This document shows positions 4,530 to 5,293 of a stretch of DNA of 5,293 nt, in pieces. Position numbers and translations under genes: made by a program. Under the pieces are notes generated by a model. It was not told the DNA's origin, made no database searches, and saw only the letters and a list, made by a program, of their open reading frames with translations. The number at the start of each line of letters is the position of its first letter. Position 1 is the first letter of the stretch. The stretch comes from Modestobacter sp. (GTDB taxonomy: Bacteria; Actinomycetota; Actinomycetes; Mycobacteriales; Geodermatophilaceae), in contig JAOPVN010000284.1 in assembly GCA_025966175.1 (NCBI GenBank), positions 1 to 5,293 on the forward strand. The letters run 5' to 3'.

Positions 4530-5293
4530 GTGTCCACCCCCACCCGCACCAGCAACCGGCCCCAGCGTGGCCAGGGCCAGTGGGCGCTCGGCTATCGCGA
4601 GCCGCTGAACCCGAACGAGCGGATGAAGAAGGACTCCGACGGCCTCGAGGTGCGCCAGCGGATCATCGACATCTACTCCAAGAACGGCTTCGACTCGATC
4701 GACCCCGGTGACCTGCGCGGCCGGATGCGCTGGTTCGGCCTCTACACCCAGCGGGCCCAGGGCATCCCCGGCGGCAAGACCGCCGTGCTGGAGCCCGAGG
4801 AGCTCGAGGACTCGTACTTCATGCTGCGCGCCCGGATCGACGGCGGTCAGCTGTCCAGCGACCAGCTGCGCGTCCTGGCGAGCATCAGCACCGACTTCGG
4901 CCGGGACGTCGCCGACGTCACCGACCGGCAGAACATCCAGTACCACTGGATCCGCATCGAGGACGTCCCCGAGATCTGGGACCGGCTGGAGTCCGTCGGC
5001 CTGTCGACCATGGAGGCCTGCGGCGACACCCCGCGGGTCATGCTCGGCTGCCCGCTGGCCGGCGTGCTGGACGACGAGGTCATCGACGCCACCGACGTGA
5101 TCGCCGAGACGGTGGAGAAGTACGTCGGCGACCCGCAGTTCTCCAACCTGCCGCGCAAGTTCAAGACGTCGATGTCCGGCTGCGTCGACCACTGCACCGG
5201 CCACGAGATCAACGACGTCTCCTTCGTCGGGGTCGTCAACGAGCACGGCGAGGCCGGCTACGACCTGTGGGTCGGCGGCGGGCTGTCGACCAA
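4530..5293 (+). CDS. sir: Ferredoxin-dependent sulfite reductase, NirA/Sir type (3' end outside window)
   Basis: The first 254 residues of a siroheme/[4Fe-4S] sulfite reductase, which reduces sulfite to sulfide with six electrons from ferredoxin for cysteine synthesis. The N-terminus (GQWALGYREPLNPNERMKK) and the ferredoxin-like half-domain (about residues 60-130, RMRWFGLYTQR, FMLRARI) match actinobacterial NirA proteins. Tyr72 and Cys164 (TMEACGDTPR) are 92 residues apart, the same spacing as the Tyr69-Cys161 covalent pair next to siroheme in M. tuberculosis NirA. The substrate-binding basic residues expected for the family correspond to Arg100, Arg169, Lys210 and Lys212 (RKFKTS). The cluster-binding cysteines lie beyond the window. 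The start is GTG 4530 with GGAG at 4516-4519, 10 nt away. Many relatives are annotated 'nitrite/sulfite reductase'. The leader peptide and Rrf2 neighbour favour sulfite. Confidence 0.92.
   Translation, partial: MSTPTRTSNRPQRGQGQWALGYREPLNPNERMKKDSDGLEVRQRIIDIYSKNGFDSIDPGDLRGRMRWFGLYTQRAQGIPGGKTAVLEPEELEDSYFMLRARIDGGQLSSDQLRVLASISTDFGRDVADVTDRQNIQYHWIRIEDVPEIWDRLESVGLSTMEACGDTPRVMLGCPLAGVLDDEVIDATDVIAETVEKYVGDPQFSNLPRKFKTSMSGCVDHCTGHEINDVSFVGVVNEHGEAGYDLWVGGGLST

Noticed and set aside
4357..4608. Plus-strand frame spanning the leader spacer and reductase start
   Set aside because: It overlaps the reductase N-terminus out of frame and has no family resemblance. The competing 28-codon leader frame fits a known pattern better.
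4044..5246. 400-codon minus-strand frame opposite the sulfite reductase
   Set aside because: Shadow of the reductase gene, whose conserved motifs on the plus strand are decisive.

Overview
The window is high-GC, tightly packed DNA with frequent GTG starts, very G/C-biased third codon positions and short intergenic gaps. This points to an actinobacterium. The gene complement (TldD/TldE pair, AbiEi/DUF559 protein, SRPBCC-Nudix protein, Rrf2 regulator beside a NirA-type sulfite reductase) and the recurring CCGCTTTCGGC palindrome suggest the Geodermatophilaceae or relatives. The family placement is an impression, not a computed result.

Left part (1-1885): the 3' end of tldD, with the conserved metal-ligand cysteine in an NCGKGQPG context, overlaps the start of a complete tldE (pmbA) by 4 bases. 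Together they encode the two subunits of a TldD/E-type protease.

Middle part (1886-3020): a minus-strand gene encodes an AbiEi-like N-terminal region joined to a DUF559 (Vsr/PD-(D/E)xK-like) nuclease-fold domain. It is bracketed by two clusters of one GC-rich palindrome: two copies downstream, between the convergent tldE and DUF559 genes, and three copies upstream, after the preceding gene's stop. Within both clusters the copies repeat every 33 bp with 11-nt linkers. A 20-bp tandem duplication covers the stop codon of the next gene.

Right part (3011-5293): a minus-strand gene for an SRPBCC-like plus Nudix hydrolase fusion lies back to back with an Rrf2-family regulator, only about 15 bp apart. 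Downstream of the regulator is a short unannotated reading frame (4347-4433, 28 codons), likely a regulatory leader peptide. It is followed by the start of a ferredoxin-dependent sulfite reductase that carries the Tyr and Cys of the NirA-type crosslink. The layout suggests a sulfur-assimilation operon controlled twice: by the cysteine-free Rrf2 protein at the promoter, and by leader-peptide attenuation that senses cysteine supply. The window ends inside the reductase gene, so the rest of the operon is not visible.
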